Assembly: GCF_019973615.1 (NCBI RefSeq)
Contig: NZ_AP024238.1
Coordinates: 868,001 to 932,000 of the forward strand
Length of the DNA stretch: 64,000 nt
Source of the DNA: Rhodoferax lithotrophicus
GTDB lineage: Bacteria > Pseudomonadota > Gammaproteobacteria > Burkholderiales > Burkholderiaceae_C
Direction: 5' to 3'
In this document: positions 46,048-61,389 of the stretch, piece after piece
How positions within the stretch are numbered: the stretch's first letter is position 1
Layout of the letters: each line of letters begins with the position of its first letter
Translations under genes and position numbers: made by a program
Notes under the pieces: model-generated
Told to the model about the DNA's origin: nothing
Databases searched by the model: none
Seen by the model: only the letters and a program-made list of their open reading frames with translations

Positions 46048-46412
46048 TGGCTATTCAAAATGTACTGATCGTGGATGACTCCAAAACCGAGTTGATGTTT
46101 TTGACCGATGTGTTGCACAAACATGGTATGTCGGTGCGTACAGCTGAAAACTCAGAAGAAACCATGCAGCGTTTGGTCGACGAAAAACCTGACCTGATTC
46201 TGATGGACGTGGTGATGCCTGGGCAAAACGGTTTTCAGCTGACACGCTCGATCAACCGCAATCCGCTGTATTCGGATATCCCCATCATCATGTGCACCAG
46301 CAAGAACCTGGAAACGGACCGTGTTTGGGGTATGCGCCAAGGGGCCAAGGATTACATCACCAAGCCTGTGAGTCCCGCTGAGTTGATGGAAAAAATCCGG
46401 GCATTGGGCTGA
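46047..46412 (+). CDS. pilH: Twitching-motility response regulator PilH
   Basis: A 121-residue REC domain with VDDSKTELMF, the Asp in LILMDVVMPGQNGFQ and Lys in DYITKPVSPAEL. PilH is thought to control pilus retraction or act as a phosphate sink. GTG start overlapping the pilG stop (GTAGTGG), with AAGGAG upstream. Second gene of the Pil-Chp operon. Confidence 0.92.
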   Translation: MAIQNVLIVDDSKTELMFLTDVLHKHGMSVRTAENSEETMQRLVDEKPDLILMDVVMPGQNGFQLTRSINRNPLYSDIPIIMCTSKNLETDRVWGMRQGAKDYITKPVSPAELMEKIRALG

Positions 46413-46425
46413 TCTGGCTGTTGGC

Positions 46426-46956
46426 ATGGCAAAAAAAGAAGCGCTCAGAGATTTACAGACCCGGTTGGCCGGGCGGCTGCAGGCGGCTCGAAGCGAAGGG
46501 GTTTCTGCAGCTTGGTTGGCGGTGCAGGTTGGGTCGGCCAATTATTTGCTACCGTTGACGCAATCGGGTGAGATTTTCTCAATGGCAACTTTGGCCAATG
46601 TGCCGTATGTGCAGCCCTGGTTCATGGGGGTTGTGAATCTTCGTGGCGGACTTTTTGGCGTGGTAGATCTGGCAAGCTTTTTAAAGGTGTCGTCGACACG
46701 TAGTCGCACTGAGCAGGCATGGGCACAAACGCGTTTGATCACCTTTAACGTTGATTTGGAAATAAATGCCGCGTTGTTGGTGGATGCGCTGATTGGCTTG
46801 CGTCGGCAAGATGCGTTTGTTGGTGTGATGCCGCCGCCTGCGGGGGCACCGGAGTTTTTTGGGCAATTGCTGGTGGATGCACAGGGGGCATCCTGGCAAG
46901 AAATTAATCTGCGTACGCTGGCGCAGAGCGCTGAGTTTTTGAGTATTGGTGTGTGA
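46426..46956 (+). CDS. pilI: CheW-like adaptor PilI
   Basis: A 176-residue CheW domain protein (YLLPLTQSGEIFSM, NVPYVQPWFMGVVNLRGGLFGVVDLA). It couples the receptor PilJ to the kinase ChpA/PilL. It starts 13 bp after pilH. No membrane segment. Typical length for PilI. Confidence 0.9.
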   Translation: MAKKEALRDLQTRLAGRLQAARSEGVSAAWLAVQVGSANYLLPLTQSGEIFSMATLANVPYVQPWFMGVVNLRGGLFGVVDLASFLKVSSTRSRTEQAWAQTRLITFNVDLEINAALLVDALIGLRRQDAFVGVMPPPAGAPEFFGQLLVDAQGASWQEINLRTLAQSAEFLSIGV

Positions 46957-46977
46957 TTTTTACCTGGGGTAACCGAG

Positions 46978-49287
46978 ATGGCTGTTTTTGATCAATTAAA
47001 AAACCTCTTCAAGAAGAAGACCCCTGATTTGGATCAGGACTCTCGCTTGAGTCTGGGCGTGCCAGATCCTTCCATCTATCAATCGCAATATGAAGAGCCA
47101 TCCCAGGCTGAAGTGATGCAAGAGCCCAGGCAAACTCAGTATGGCTCGCTTGATGAGGGATCTGTCACGGTCGAACCAAGCGCACAAGAGCCTGAAGCAC
47201 AGTCTTCAGAAACGGAGGCGGCTGAGATTTCGGTGCCTGTTTTGGGTAAAAAAACCATTGTTCAACACCAACGGACACTCTCTGTAGTGCTTGGTCTGTC
47301 GTTGGTTTTGTTGGCTGTTGTGACCGTGGTTGGTTTGGGCAAGTCGGATCAAACCGCTCAGCAGCTCAATGCCACAGGTCAGGCGTTGATGCAATCCCAG
47401 CGGTTGGCCAAAGATGTGACGCAAGCCTTGATGGGGCGAGAGCAATCATTTGAAAGTATCAAGGACAGTTCAGCAGTGATGGCCAGAACGGTTCGGGGGA
47501 TGAAGAGTGGAGATGCCGGGCTCAATCTTGAAGAGCTCTCCCCTGCTTTCCTGCCGCTGCTTGAAAAGGCGGTTCCGTTGGTTGATCGTGCCGAAAAGAA
47601 CTCGGCAACGATTCTGTCGCAACAAAAAATCTTGACTCAGGTGAGTACGGCGCTGCGCTTGATCAATCGCCAGTCGTCGGATTTGCTGGAGATCGCTGAG
47701 ACCGTGTCGTCGCTCAAACTGCAGCAGAATGCACCTTCAGCTGAAATTTCTGCTGCCGGACAGTTGGTGATGCTGACACAACGTATTGGCAAGTCATCCA
47801 ATGAATTCATGACCATGGAGGGCGTCAGCCCCGAGGCCGTGTTTTTGCTCGGTAAAGATTTGAATTCATTTAAGGAAATTGCTTCAGGCTTGTTGGATGG
47901 CAATTCTGAATTACGCTTGACAAGCTCTACCGATCCGCAAACGCGTGAACAACTCACTGCATTGATCAAGTTGTATGAAGAAACGCGTACCCAAGCGGGG
48001 GCCATTTTGGGCAATCTGCAGGGTTTGGTGTCGGCGCGTGAGGCTCAGTTAGGTATTTTGAATGACAGTACCGAAATTCGAAAAGAATTGGAAGTGTTGC
48101 AGAACGCTCTGTCCGCTCAAACCGGTTTGGGTGCGGCGGCCTTGATCATGCTGTTGGCCGCTGCCGGGTTGGCCTTGCTGAGTGCGGGTGGGTTGTCTTA
48201 CGTGCAGCTGCTCGACAGCCGCCAAAGGCAACAAGTGGCGGAGTCGCAGCAGAAACAAGCGCAGCATCAGGAGCAGGATGCCAAGCGGGTTAATGATGCC
48301 AATCAGGCGGCTATTTTGCGGCTGATGAATGAGTTACAAACCGTGGCAGAAGGTGATTTGACTCAGGAGGCCACGGTAACCGAAGATATTACGGGTGCTA
48401 TTGCAGACTCGGTCAACTACACCGTTGAAGAGTTGCGTTTGCTGGTGGGTAACGTGCAAAGCACGGCGGCTAAAGTGGCGCAAACCACTGCGGAGGTGGA
48501 CATCACATCGACAGAGCTGCTGGCTGCATCCAATGAGCAATTGCATGAAATTCGTGAAACGGGTCGATCTGTGGTGGATATGGCTGCGCGGATCAATCAG
48601 GTGTCTTCTCAAGCCCAGGAGTCGGCTGACGTGGCGCGCCAATCCCTGCAAGCTGCCGAGGTTGGCTTGCAAGCGGTGCAAAATGCCATTGGCGGTATGA
48701 ATTCCATTCGTGACCAGATTCAGGATACGTCCAAACGGATCAAGCGACTGGGTGAGTCATCTCAGGAGATTGGTGAAATTACCGAACTGATCTCGGACAT
48801 TACCGAACAAACCAACGTGCTGGCTTTGAATGCGGCCATTCAAGCGGCCTCAGCCGGTGATGCTGGTCGTGGCTTCTCCGTTGTTGCGGAGGAGGTGCAG
48901 CGTTTGGCTGAACGCTCCGCCGACGCGACGCGCCAGATTGCAGCGTTGGTGAAAGCCATTCAGACCGACACCCAAGATGCTGTGGGTGCTATGGAACGTT
49001 CCACTCAGGGGGTGGTTGAAGGTGCCAAGTTGTCAGATAACGCGGGTCATGCACTGACCGAGATTGACCAGGTGTCGCGCCGTCTGGCGGAGTTGATTGA
49101 ACAGATTTCCGGTGCCACCTCGCGTGAAGCCAGTTTGGCCAATGAGGTGGCCGAAAACATTCAGCACATTTTTGCGGTGACCGAGCAGACCGGGGAGGGC
49201 ACACGCAGCACCGCTACCCAGGTGCGTGAACTCTCCAAAATGGCTGAGGAATTGCGTCAGTCCGTGGCGCGTTTCCGTATTGCCTGA
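46978..49287 (+). CDS. pilJ: Methyl-accepting chemotaxis protein PilJ
   Basis: A 769-residue receptor of the Pil-Chp system. A cytoplasmic, acidic N-terminal part of about 95 residues precedes the first transmembrane helix (LSVVLGLSLVLLAVVTVVGL), followed by a periplasmic PilJ domain (two repeats of a helical module around VMARTVRGM and LVMLTQRIGKSSNEF), a second helix near residue 390 (AALIMLLAAAGLALLSAGG), a HAMP-like region and the signalling hairpin tip EQTNVLALNAAIQAA. It senses surface or pilin-related signals. Confidence 0.92.
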   Translation: MAVFDQLKNLFKKKTPDLDQDSRLSLGVPDPSIYQSQYEEPSQAEVMQEPRQTQYGSLDEGSVTVEPSAQEPEAQSSETEAAEISVPVLGKKTIVQHQRTLSVVLGLSLVLLAVVTVVGLGKSDQTAQQLNATGQALMQSQRLAKDVTQALMGREQSFESIKDSSAVMARTVRGMKSGDAGLNLEELSPAFLPLLEKAVPLVDRAEKNSATILSQQKILTQVSTALRLINRQSSDLLEIAETVSSLKLQQNAPSAEISAAGQLVMLTQRIGKSSNEFMTMEGVSPEAVFLLGKDLNSFKEIASGLLDGNSELRLTSSTDPQTREQLTALIKLYEETRTQAGAILGNLQGLVSAREAQLGILNDSTEIRKELEVLQNALSAQTGLGAAALIMLLAAAGLALLSAGGLSYVQLLDSRQRQQVAESQQKQAQHQEQDAKRVNDANQAAILRLMNELQTVAEGDLTQEATVTEDITGAIADSVNYTVEELRLLVGNVQSTAAKVAQTTAEVDITSTELLAASNEQLHEIRETGRSVVDMAARINQVSSQAQESADVARQSLQAAEVGLQAVQNAIGGMNSIRDQIQDTSKRIKRLGESSQEIGEITELISDITEQTNVLALNAAIQAASAGDAGRGFSVVAEEVQRLAERSADATRQIAALVKAIQTDTQDAVGAMERSTQGVVEGAKLSDNAGHALTEIDQVSRRLAELIEQISGATSREASLANEVAENIQHIFAVTEQTGEGTRSTATQVRELSKMAEELRQSVARFRIA

Positions 49288-49325
49288 AGCGTTTGGCCAT
49301 CACTTCGTACTGAACGGTTTCATTC

Positions 49326-55346
<6,021 letters not shown>

Positions 55347-55349
55347 AAA

Positions 55350-55397
55350 GACTTCTTATGCCCGTCAATAGGGCGTAAGTAGCTCTGCTTTTTGAAG
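55350..55397 (+). repeat. Dispersed palindromic repeat, copy 11 (compensated stem)
   Basis: ATGCCCGTCAATAGGGCGTA, then AGTAGCTCTGCTTTTTGAAG. The inner stem is GCCC/GGGC where the family has GCGC/GCGC, so both arms changed and still pair. It lies between chpA and phrB, which converge. Confidence 0.75.
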
Positions 55398-55422
55398 TAA
55401 ATTTGAAGGCGCCAGAAGTCCT

Positions 55423-56901
55423 TCAAACCGCCTTCTTTTTCACCACTGCATAACGTGCCAGGGTTTGGGCACGTGCCTCGTTGTGTTGTACCAGCGGTTG
55501 CGGGTAATCCACTCCCAGTGTGACACTGGCCGCTTGTAATTCCAGCGGTTTGGCCAGCCAGGGGGCATGGATGGCTGTGTTGGAGAGCTTGGCGAGTTGG
55601 GGTAGGTAGCGCCGGATGAATTTACCTTGCGGATCAAACTTTTCGCTTTGGCTCACTGGATTGAAGATGCGAAAGTAGGGCTGAGCATCACAACCGCTGG
55701 AGGCTACCCATTGCCAGCCGCCGTTGTTGGCCGATAGGTCAAAATCGTTGAGCTTTTCTGCAAAATAACGCTCGCCCCAACGCCAGTCGAGGCCCAAATC
55801 TTTCACCAAAAAGCTACCGGCCACCATACGCAAGCGGTTGTGCATGTAGCCGGTCTGGTTGATCTGCGCCATGGCCGCATCAACCAGCGGGTAACCGGTT
55901 TGGCCCGTACACCAAGCGTGAAACAGGGCTTGTGCCTGTGAACCACTTTCCCACTGGATGGCCGCATATTCCGGCTTGAATGGCTGCAGCGTCACGTGCG
56001 GAAAATTCGCAAGAATGGCGAAATAAAAATCTCGCCATACCAACTCATTCAGCCAGGTACCTGCACCTGTGCTGCCAGCAGTTTGGCGCTGGAGTGCCAA
56101 CTGAACCAGCTGACGGATGGATACGGTTCCAAAACGCAGGTGAATCCCCAGGTAACTGGGGCCTTTGATGGCGGGAAAGTCACGCGTGGTGTGATAGCTA
56201 TCCATATGCTCAAAAAATGCTTTCAGCAGGGCTTGTCCACCCTGTTCTCCCGTGGGAATTTTGAGGTTGGACAAGTTGGTGGATTCAAACCCGAGGTCAC
56301 TCAAGCTGGGGACCGGTTTTTGGTATTCGGGGGGGCATCCATGCAGGTGTTGCGCCAATGGTGCACTGTCATTGTGTTTGACGTCCTGAGGAGTAAGGCG
56401 TGCAAGCCAGTTATTTTTGTAGGGGGTAAACACCCCATACGGGGTGCCGGATTGGGTCAATACCTCACGACCTTCAAAAATGACCTGATCCTTGCAGGTG
56501 ATAAACGCGCAATGGGCTAGCGACAGTTTTTGCTGAACCAGGGTGTCCCGTGTGATGGCTTGGGGTTCATAGTCACGTGCAGCAAATACCGCCTGCACTT
56601 TAAGCGTTGCAGCCAGCGCAGGAATTTCGTCACTTGCCATGGCGTGGCGCACGATCAGTCCGGCTTTGTTTTGAGGGCTCAGTTGTCGTAGTGCATTATC
56701 CAGTGCCACCAATGATTCACGAATGAATTCCACCCGGCGATCAGCGCGTGGCAAGGGCTCCAGAATGGCTTTGTCAAAGATAAAAACACAGTACACCTTG
56801 GCGCATTGTGTCAAGGCCAGGTGGAGCGCGGCGTTGTCGTAGACGCGCAAATCGCGACGGAACCAGATCAGACCGATATCGTAAGTGGGTGGGGTGTTCA
56901 T
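55423..56901 (-). CDS. phrB: Deoxyribodipyrimidine photolyase
   Basis: A 492-residue photolyase that repairs cyclobutane pyrimidine dimers with blue light. N-terminal antenna domain (LIWFRRDLRVYDNAALHLAL), C-terminal FAD domain with ERYFAEKLNDFDLSANNGGW, QWVASSGCDAQPYFRIFNP and WLNELVWRDFY. These are class I CPD photolyase hallmarks. It is divergent from yqgE with only 15 bases between the starts, and convergent with chpA. Confidence 0.95.
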   Translation of the reverse strand: MNTPPTYDIGLIWFRRDLRVYDNAALHLALTQCAKVYCVFIFDKAILEPLPRADRRVEFIRESLVALDNALRQLSPQNKAGLIVRHAMASDEIPALAATLKVQAVFAARDYEPQAITRDTLVQQKLSLAHCAFITCKDQVIFEGREVLTQSGTPYGVFTPYKNNWLARLTPQDVKHNDSAPLAQHLHGCPPEYQKPVPSLSDLGFESTNLSNLKIPTGEQGGQALLKAFFEHMDSYHTTRDFPAIKGPSYLGIHLRFGTVSIRQLVQLALQRQTAGSTGAGTWLNELVWRDFYFAILANFPHVTLQPFKPEYAAIQWESGSQAQALFHAWCTGQTGYPLVDAAMAQINQTGYMHNRLRMVAGSFLVKDLGLDWRWGERYFAEKLNDFDLSANNGGWQWVASSGCDAQPYFRIFNPVSQSEKFDPQGKFIRRYLPQLAKLSNTAIHAPWLAKPLELQAASVTLGVDYPQPLVQHNEARAQTLARYAVVKKKAV

Positions 56902-56916
56902 CGTTAAAATTCAGTT

Positions 56917-57516
56917 ATGACTGAAGATTTTGCGCCCATCAACCTGACGAATCATTTTTTGATTGCCATGCCTGGGCTGCAAGATCCACTTTTTGAGCAC
57001 AGTGTGGTCTATCTGTGCGAGCACAGCCAGCGTGGGGCCTTGGGTTTGGTGATCAATAAACCCTGTGAAATTGATCTCAAGGGTTTGTTTGCCAAGGTAG
57101 AGCTGCCTTTGTCACGGCCAGACTTGGACGGCGCACCGGTGTTTTTTGGCGGCCCGGTGCAAACCGAGCGTGGATTTGTGCTGCATGAGGCGACTTTTGC
57201 CGAATCCGACAAGCCAGAGCAACCAGTCTACGCCAGCACCATGACCATCCCTGGTGGACTTGAGATGACCACCTCAAGGGATGTACTGGAAGCCATTTCA
57301 ACCGGAAGTGGGCCGCGTAAGGTGTTGATCTCATTGGGCTATTCTGCTTGGGGAGAAGGGCAACTGGAGAGTGAGCTGGGGGACAACAGCTGGTTGACCG
57401 TGCCCGCCGATACCCGCCTGATCTTCGAAACCCCGGTGGCCGAGCGCTACAGCCAAGCGCTCAAATTGTTGGGCCTGGAGCCCTGGATGCTGTCATCTGA
57501 TGTGGGGCATGCATGA
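56917..57516 (+). CDS. yqgE: YqgE/AlgH family protein
   Basis: A 199-residue protein of the DUF179 family: FLIAMPGLQDPLFEHSVVYLCEH, GALGLVINKP and FFGGPVQTERGFVLH. The function is not established. It overlaps ruvX by 4 bp, the usual yqgE-ruvX pair, and starts the row that runs through pyrC'. No signal peptide. Confidence 0.92.
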   Translation: MTEDFAPINLTNHFLIAMPGLQDPLFEHSVVYLCEHSQRGALGLVINKPCEIDLKGLFAKVELPLSRPDLDGAPVFFGGPVQTERGFVLHEATFAESDKPEQPVYASTMTIPGGLEMTTSRDVLEAISTGSGPRKVLISLGYSAWGEGQLESELGDNSWLTVPADTRLIFETPVAERYSQALKLLGLEPWMLSSDVGHA

Positions 57517-57953
57517 GAGCCGCACCGTTGGACAGCTCGTGTATTGATCCGCAACCGGTGGTTCCTGCGCATCTACAAACTTTTTTGGCTTTGGACTTTG
57601 GCCTGAAACGTACCGGTTTTGCCGTGGGCAACCGCCTCATGCGTACCGCGCAACCCCAAGGCACGATCACGGCCGAGGGGGATGCCCGTTTTGCCAAAGT
57701 GGCGCAGCAACTCAAAACCTGGCAGCCGGATGCGCTGGTGGTTGGTGTGCCGTTTCACCCCGACGGCGCAGCGCATGAAAACACCTTGCGCGCCCGTCGC
57801 TTCGCCCGCCAGTTGCATGGTCGCTTTAACCTGCCGGTGTTCGAGGTGGACGAGCGTTACACCACTACCGAGGCTCGCACCAGTGGGGCCCGTGATGCCG
57901 ATGCAGCGGCCGCTTGCATTATTCTGGAACAATTTTTAAGGAGTCTCCCATGA
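57513..57953 (+). CDS. ruvX: Holliday junction resolvase-like protein RuvX (YqgF)
   Basis: A 146-residue RNase H-fold nuclease with FLALDFGLKRTGFAVGNRLM (catalytic Asp early), VVGVPFHPDG and FEVDERYTTTEA followed by SGARDADAAAACIILEQFL. Relatives act in 16S rRNA 5' processing and possibly junction resolution. It starts in overlap with yqgE and its stop overlaps the pyrR start. About 15 extra N-terminal residues precede the core. Confidence 0.93.
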   Translation: MRAAPLDSSCIDPQPVVPAHLQTFLALDFGLKRTGFAVGNRLMRTAQPQGTITAEGDARFAKVAQQLKTWQPDALVVGVPFHPDGAAHENTLRARRFARQLHGRFNLPVFEVDERYTTTEARTSGARDADAAAACIILEQFLRSLP

Positions 57954-58447
57954 GCTTGTTGGCACTGGATGCCGAGGCGCTGTACGCCGATTTGGTGCGC
58001 AGCATTCGCGGTCTGTTGCAGCCGGATACCCATCTTCTGGGGGTAACTTCCGGGGGGGTGTGGCTGGCGGAGCGTCTGCAAAAAGACCTGAACCTGCAAA
58101 CGCCCATGGGCATCATTTCGTCGGCCATGCACCGCGACGACTTCGCGCGTCGAGGTATGACGAGTTCAGCGCAGACCCAAATTCCGTTTGAGGTGAACGG
58201 TGCGCAGGTGCTGTTGCTGGATGATGTGTTGTTTACCGGGCGCACGGTGCGCGCCGTGCTTAACGAGTTGTTTGACTTTGGCCGACCGGCCAGCGTGAAG
58301 TTGGCCGTGCTGGTGGATCGGGGCGGGCGCGAATTGCCCATGGCTGCGGATGTATGCGCTGCACGTATTACCTTGCCTGCTACCCAGTCGCTGGCCTTGG
58401 CGCGTGGACAAGACGGCCGTTTCAGTTTTAATGTGAAAGACATTTAG
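57950..58447 (+). CDS. pyrR: PyrR, pyr operon regulator/uracil phosphoribosyltransferase
   Basis: A 165-residue phosphoribosyltransferase-fold protein with the PRPP loop [18 protein letters not shown] (about residues 90-107). In Gram-positives PyrR binds pyr mRNA to control attenuation; in proteobacteria its regulatory role is less clear. The ATG at 57950 has AAGGAG 7 bases upstream and overlaps the ruvX stop. It lies 2 bp before pyrB, consistent with a pyrRBC' operon. Confidence 0.92.
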   Translation: MSLLALDAEALYADLVRSIRGLLQPDTHLLGVTSGGVWLAERLQKDLNLQTPMGIISSAMHRDDFARRGMTSSAQTQIPFEVNGAQVLLLDDVLFTGRTVRAVLNELFDFGRPASVKLAVLVDRGGRELPMAADVCAARITLPATQSLALARGQDGRFSFNVKDI

Positions 58448-58449
58448 CC

Positions 58450-59412
58450 ATGTTGTACAAGCGCAACCCCCAGCTCAACAAAAACGGCGAGTTGATCCAT
58501 TTGCTCTCCACCGAGGGCTTGCCGAAAAGTATCCTGACGCAAATTCTCGACACCGCCTCCAATTTTGTCTCGGTCGGCCACCGCGAGGTCAAAAAAGTGC
58601 CGCTGCTGCGCGGCAAAAGTGTGTTTAACCTGTTTTTTGAGAACTCCACCCGCACCCGCACCACCTTCGAGATTGCCGCCAAGCGCCTGAGCGCCGACGT
58701 GATCAACCTGGACATTGCCAAGTCCTCGGCCTCCAAAGGCGAATCGCTGCTCGACACCATTGCCAATCTGAGCGCCATGGCGGCGGACATTTTTGTCGTG
58801 CGCCACAGCGAATCCGGTGCGCCCTACCTGATTGCCCAGCATGTGGCCCCCCATGTGCACGTGGTCAACGCCGGTGATGGCCGCCACGCCCACCCGACCC
58901 AGGGCCTGCTCGACATGTACACCATTCGCCACTACAAGGGCGACTTTGCCAACCTAACGGTGGCGATTGTGGGCGACGTGTTGCACTCGCGCGTGGCGCG
59001 CTCCGACATCCATGCCCTGACCACGCTGGGCTGCGCCGAAGTGCGCGTCGTTGGCCCGAAAACCCTGGTGCCGTCCGACATGGCGCAAATGGGCGTGCGG
59101 GTTTGCCACACGCTGGAAGAAGGCATCAAGGACTGTGACGTGGTGATCATGCTGCGCTTGCAAAACGAGCGCATGAGTGGTGCGTTGCTGCCGTCCAGCC
59201 AGGAATTTTTCAAGAGCTTTGGCCTGACACCAACCAAGCTGCAATTGGCCAAGCCAGATGCCATCGTGATGCACCCTGGCCCGATCAACCGGGGAGTGGA
59301 AATTGACTCGGCGGTGGTGGATGGCGGGCAGAGCGTGATCCTGCCGCAGGTCACCTTTGGCATTGCAGTGCGTATGGCGGTGATGAGCATTGTGGCTGGC
59401 AACGAAGCCTGA
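58450..59412 (+). CDS. pyrB: Aspartate carbamoyltransferase catalytic subunit
   Basis: A 320-residue enzyme joining carbamoyl phosphate and aspartate in pyrimidine synthesis. The carbamoyl-phosphate site [12 protein letters not shown] (about residues 57-68), [12 protein letters not shown] and the late [13 protein letters not shown] are visible. No pyrI regulatory gene follows; instead a dihydroorotase-like gene, as in the Pseudomonas-type dodecameric ATCase-pDHO complex. Confidence 0.96.
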   Translation: MLYKRNPQLNKNGELIHLLSTEGLPKSILTQILDTASNFVSVGHREVKKVPLLRGKSVFNLFFENSTRTRTTFEIAAKRLSADVINLDIAKSSASKGESLLDTIANLSAMAADIFVVRHSESGAPYLIAQHVAPHVHVVNAGDGRHAHPTQGLLDMYTIRHYKGDFANLTVAIVGDVLHSRVARSDIHALTTLGCAEVRVVGPKTLVPSDMAQMGVRVCHTLEEGIKDCDVVIMLRLQNERMSGALLPSSQEFFKSFGLTPTKLQLAKPDAIVMHPGPINRGVEIDSAVVDGGQSVILPQVTFGIAVRMAVMSIVAGNEA

Positions 59413-59431
59413 ACCTTTTTGAGAGTCGCAG

Positions 59432-60739
59432 ATGAATAAGCAAACACGTGTGTTGATCCAGGGTGGACGGGTCATTGATCCTGCCAGTTCTTATGATAAA
59501 AAAGCGGATGTAGCCCTTGTTAATGGTGCGGTAGTAGCTATTGAAAATATAGCTGCCGATTTTCAGCCGGATCGCATCATTGATGCCTCTGGTTGTCTGG
59601 TGCTACCGGGTTTGGTGGATTTGGCGGTACGCCTGCGCGAGCCTGGGAACGAACATGCCCGCATGCTGGAGTCAGAAATGGCTGCCGCCATGGCCGGTGG
59701 TGTGACCAGCCTGGTGTGCCAGCCCGATACCGACCCGGTACTGGATGAGCCGGGTCTGGTGGAAATGCTGCGTTTTCGTGCTGAAAAGCTGGAGCAAGCA
59801 CGTGTGTACCCCTTGGGGGCCCTGACCCGTGGTCTGAAAGGTGAAAGCCTGACTGAAATGGTCATGCTGACCGATGCCGGTTGCGTGGCGTTCAGCCAGG
59901 CCGAGGTGAAGCTGGCCAACACCCAGACGCTGCAGCGTGCGTTTCAGTACGCCACCACCTTTGGTTATGCGGTGTGGTTGCGTCCGCAAGACTATTTCTT
60001 GGGCCAGGGCGTGGCGGCCAGTGGTCCGTTGGCCACCCGCATGGGCTTGAGTGGCGTGCCGGTGATGGCTGAAACCATTGCCATGTACACCATTTTTGAA
60101 TTGATGCGAGCCACTGGGGCACGGGTGCACCTGTGCCGCATCAGCAGCGCTGCCGGGGTTGAGTTGGTGCGCCAGGCCAAGGCGGATGGCCTCAAGCTGA
60201 CTTGTGATGTGAGCATCAACTCACTGCACCTGACTGATGTCGACATGGGATTTTTCGACAGCCGTGCCCGCTTGAACCCGCCCTTGCGTCAGCAGCGTGA
60301 CCGTGATGCCTTACGTGCCGGGCTGGCGGACGGCACCATTGATGCCCTAGTGTCTGACCACACCCCGGTGGACGAGGATGCCAAAACACTGCCGTTTGCC
60401 GAAAGCGAGCCGGGGGCCACCGGGCTGGAGTTGCTGCTGAGTCTGGCCTACAAGTGGCATCAGGATGGCGGTGTGGATTTGATGCGGGCCATGTCGGTGG
60501 TCACCGATGCTCCGGCGCGGGTGCTGGGCAACGCCATTGGTTCCCGCCAGGGACGCACCGGGCACTTGCAAGTGGGCGGTTTGGGGGATGTGTGTGTGTT
60601 TGACCCGCAGGCTGCCTGGACGGTACAAAGTGATACGTTGGTCAGCCAAGGTAAACACACACCGTTTTCGGGTTATGAATTGCCAGGGCGCGTGCGTTGT
60701 ACCTTGGTGGGTGGCCGGGTGACCTACAAGGCGGTGTAA
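59432..60739 (+). CDS. pyrC': Dihydroorotase-like protein PyrC' (probably inactive)
   Basis: A 435-residue amidohydrolase-fold protein of the class I DHOase group. The metal-binding HxH of active enzymes (D-x-H-x-H-x-REPG) reads DLAVRLREPG here, and SDHTPVDEDAK keeps the late Asp-His but has lost the following histidine, so catalysis is unlikely. In Pseudomonas the matching pyrC' product is a non-catalytic partner required for ATCase assembly; the position directly after pyrB supports the same role. A separate active pyrC would then be needed elsewhere. Confidence 0.88.
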   Translation: MNKQTRVLIQGGRVIDPASSYDKKADVALVNGAVVAIENIAADFQPDRIIDASGCLVLPGLVDLAVRLREPGNEHARMLESEMAAAMAGGVTSLVCQPDTDPVLDEPGLVEMLRFRAEKLEQARVYPLGALTRGLKGESLTEMVMLTDAGCVAFSQAEVKLANTQTLQRAFQYATTFGYAVWLRPQDYFLGQGVAASGPLATRMGLSGVPVMAETIAMYTIFELMRATGARVHLCRISSAAGVELVRQAKADGLKLTCDVSINSLHLTDVDMGFFDSRARLNPPLRQQRDRDALRAGLADGTIDALVSDHTPVDEDAKTLPFAESEPGATGLELLLSLAYKWHQDGGVDLMRAMSVVTDAPARVLGNAIGSRQGRTGHLQVGGLGDVCVFDPQAAWTVQSDTLVSQGKHTPFSGYELPGRVRCTLVGGRVTYKAV

Positions 60740-60752
60740 GCCGCATCAAGAT

Positions 60753-60773
60753 GCATGGCAATTTTTGCCATGC
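60753..60773. terminator. Hairpin after pyrC'
   Basis: GCATGGCAA-TTT-TTGCCATGC, a perfect 9-bp stem 13 bases after the pyrC' stop. Only a short T-rich tail (AGATTTG) follows, so termination strength is uncertain. Confidence 0.55.
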
Positions 60774-60788
60774 AGATTTGATCCGTGT

Positions 60789-60849
60789 GCAACACCACCG
60801 TGGTGTGGTGAGTTGAGTTCGGTGCAGCTCTTGCATCCGGTGGTGTTGC
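60789..60849. promoter_or_regulatory. Candidate operator region upstream of the ArsR-cobA pair
   Basis: ACACCAC-C-GTGGTGT (60792-60806) is a perfect 15-bp palindrome, and GCAACACCACCG (60789-60800) is exactly complementary to CGGTGGTGTTGC (60838-60849). Such repeated half-sites suit a dimeric ArsR-type repressor; the region is about 200 bases before the arsR start. The rest of the 305-base gap holds no recognisable feature. Confidence 0.35.
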
Positions 60850-61044
60850 GATCACCGCCTTGGCCCTTGCTTGTGTGGTCAATAGTAGGGTTGATACCAG
60901 TGTTTATCCACGGTCTTGCTTGGTGGCAACCCGAAGGCTGAACGTAGAATGAGCTGATGGGTTTCACCCTTGGCGACGATATCATTACAAGAGCAAGCCC
61001 TGGCTATTCAGCGTGGGTTATCAGGTTAATCAGGACATTTCACC

Positions 61045-61389
61045 ATGCCGTTTCAAGCAACAACAGAAGAATCTCTCAAGCTGGGCAAGACGGATCAAAC
61101 CTTTGAATCAGCCGCCAACTTGTTTCGCGTCATGTCCGCGCCCATGCGGCTCAAAATCATCAACTGTTTGTGTAGTGGTGAGCAAAATGTGAGTTACTTG
61201 CTCACCCAGGTGGATACCACCCAGCCCAATATGTCTCAGCACCTCAGTACCCTGTACCAGGCAGGCATTTTGGGCAAACGCCGCGAAGGTGTGCAGATTT
61301 TTTACCGCATCATTGACCCGCGTATTGTGTCGATCTGTGAGGCGGTGTGTGTGGAGATTGAACGCAAAAACACCGGCCATGCTTCCTGA
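61045..61389 (+). CDS. ArsR-family transcriptional regulator
   Basis: A 114-residue winged-helix repressor: FRVMSAPMRLKIINCLCSGEQN, recognition helix TTQPNMSQHLSTLYQAGIL, and the wing KRREGVQIFYRIID. It has Cys pairs CLC in the second helix and CEAVC in the last helix, positions close to those sensing persulfide in SqrR/BigR or metals in ArsR, so a redox or sulfur signal is possible. It overlaps cobA by 11 bp, suggesting control of siroheme or cobalamin supply. Confidence 0.85.
   Translation: MPFQATTEESLKLGKTDQTFESAANLFRVMSAPMRLKIINCLCSGEQNVSYLLTQVDTTQPNMSQHLSTLYQAGILGKRREGVQIFYRIIDPRIVSICEAVCVEIERKNTGHAS

Noticed and set aside
59509..59556. Possible thirteenth repeat copy inside pyrC'
   Set aside because: GTAGCCCTTGTTAATGG...GTAGTAGCTATTG is similar to the family, but the encoded residues fit the usual dihydroorotase N-terminus and the stem is not preserved.
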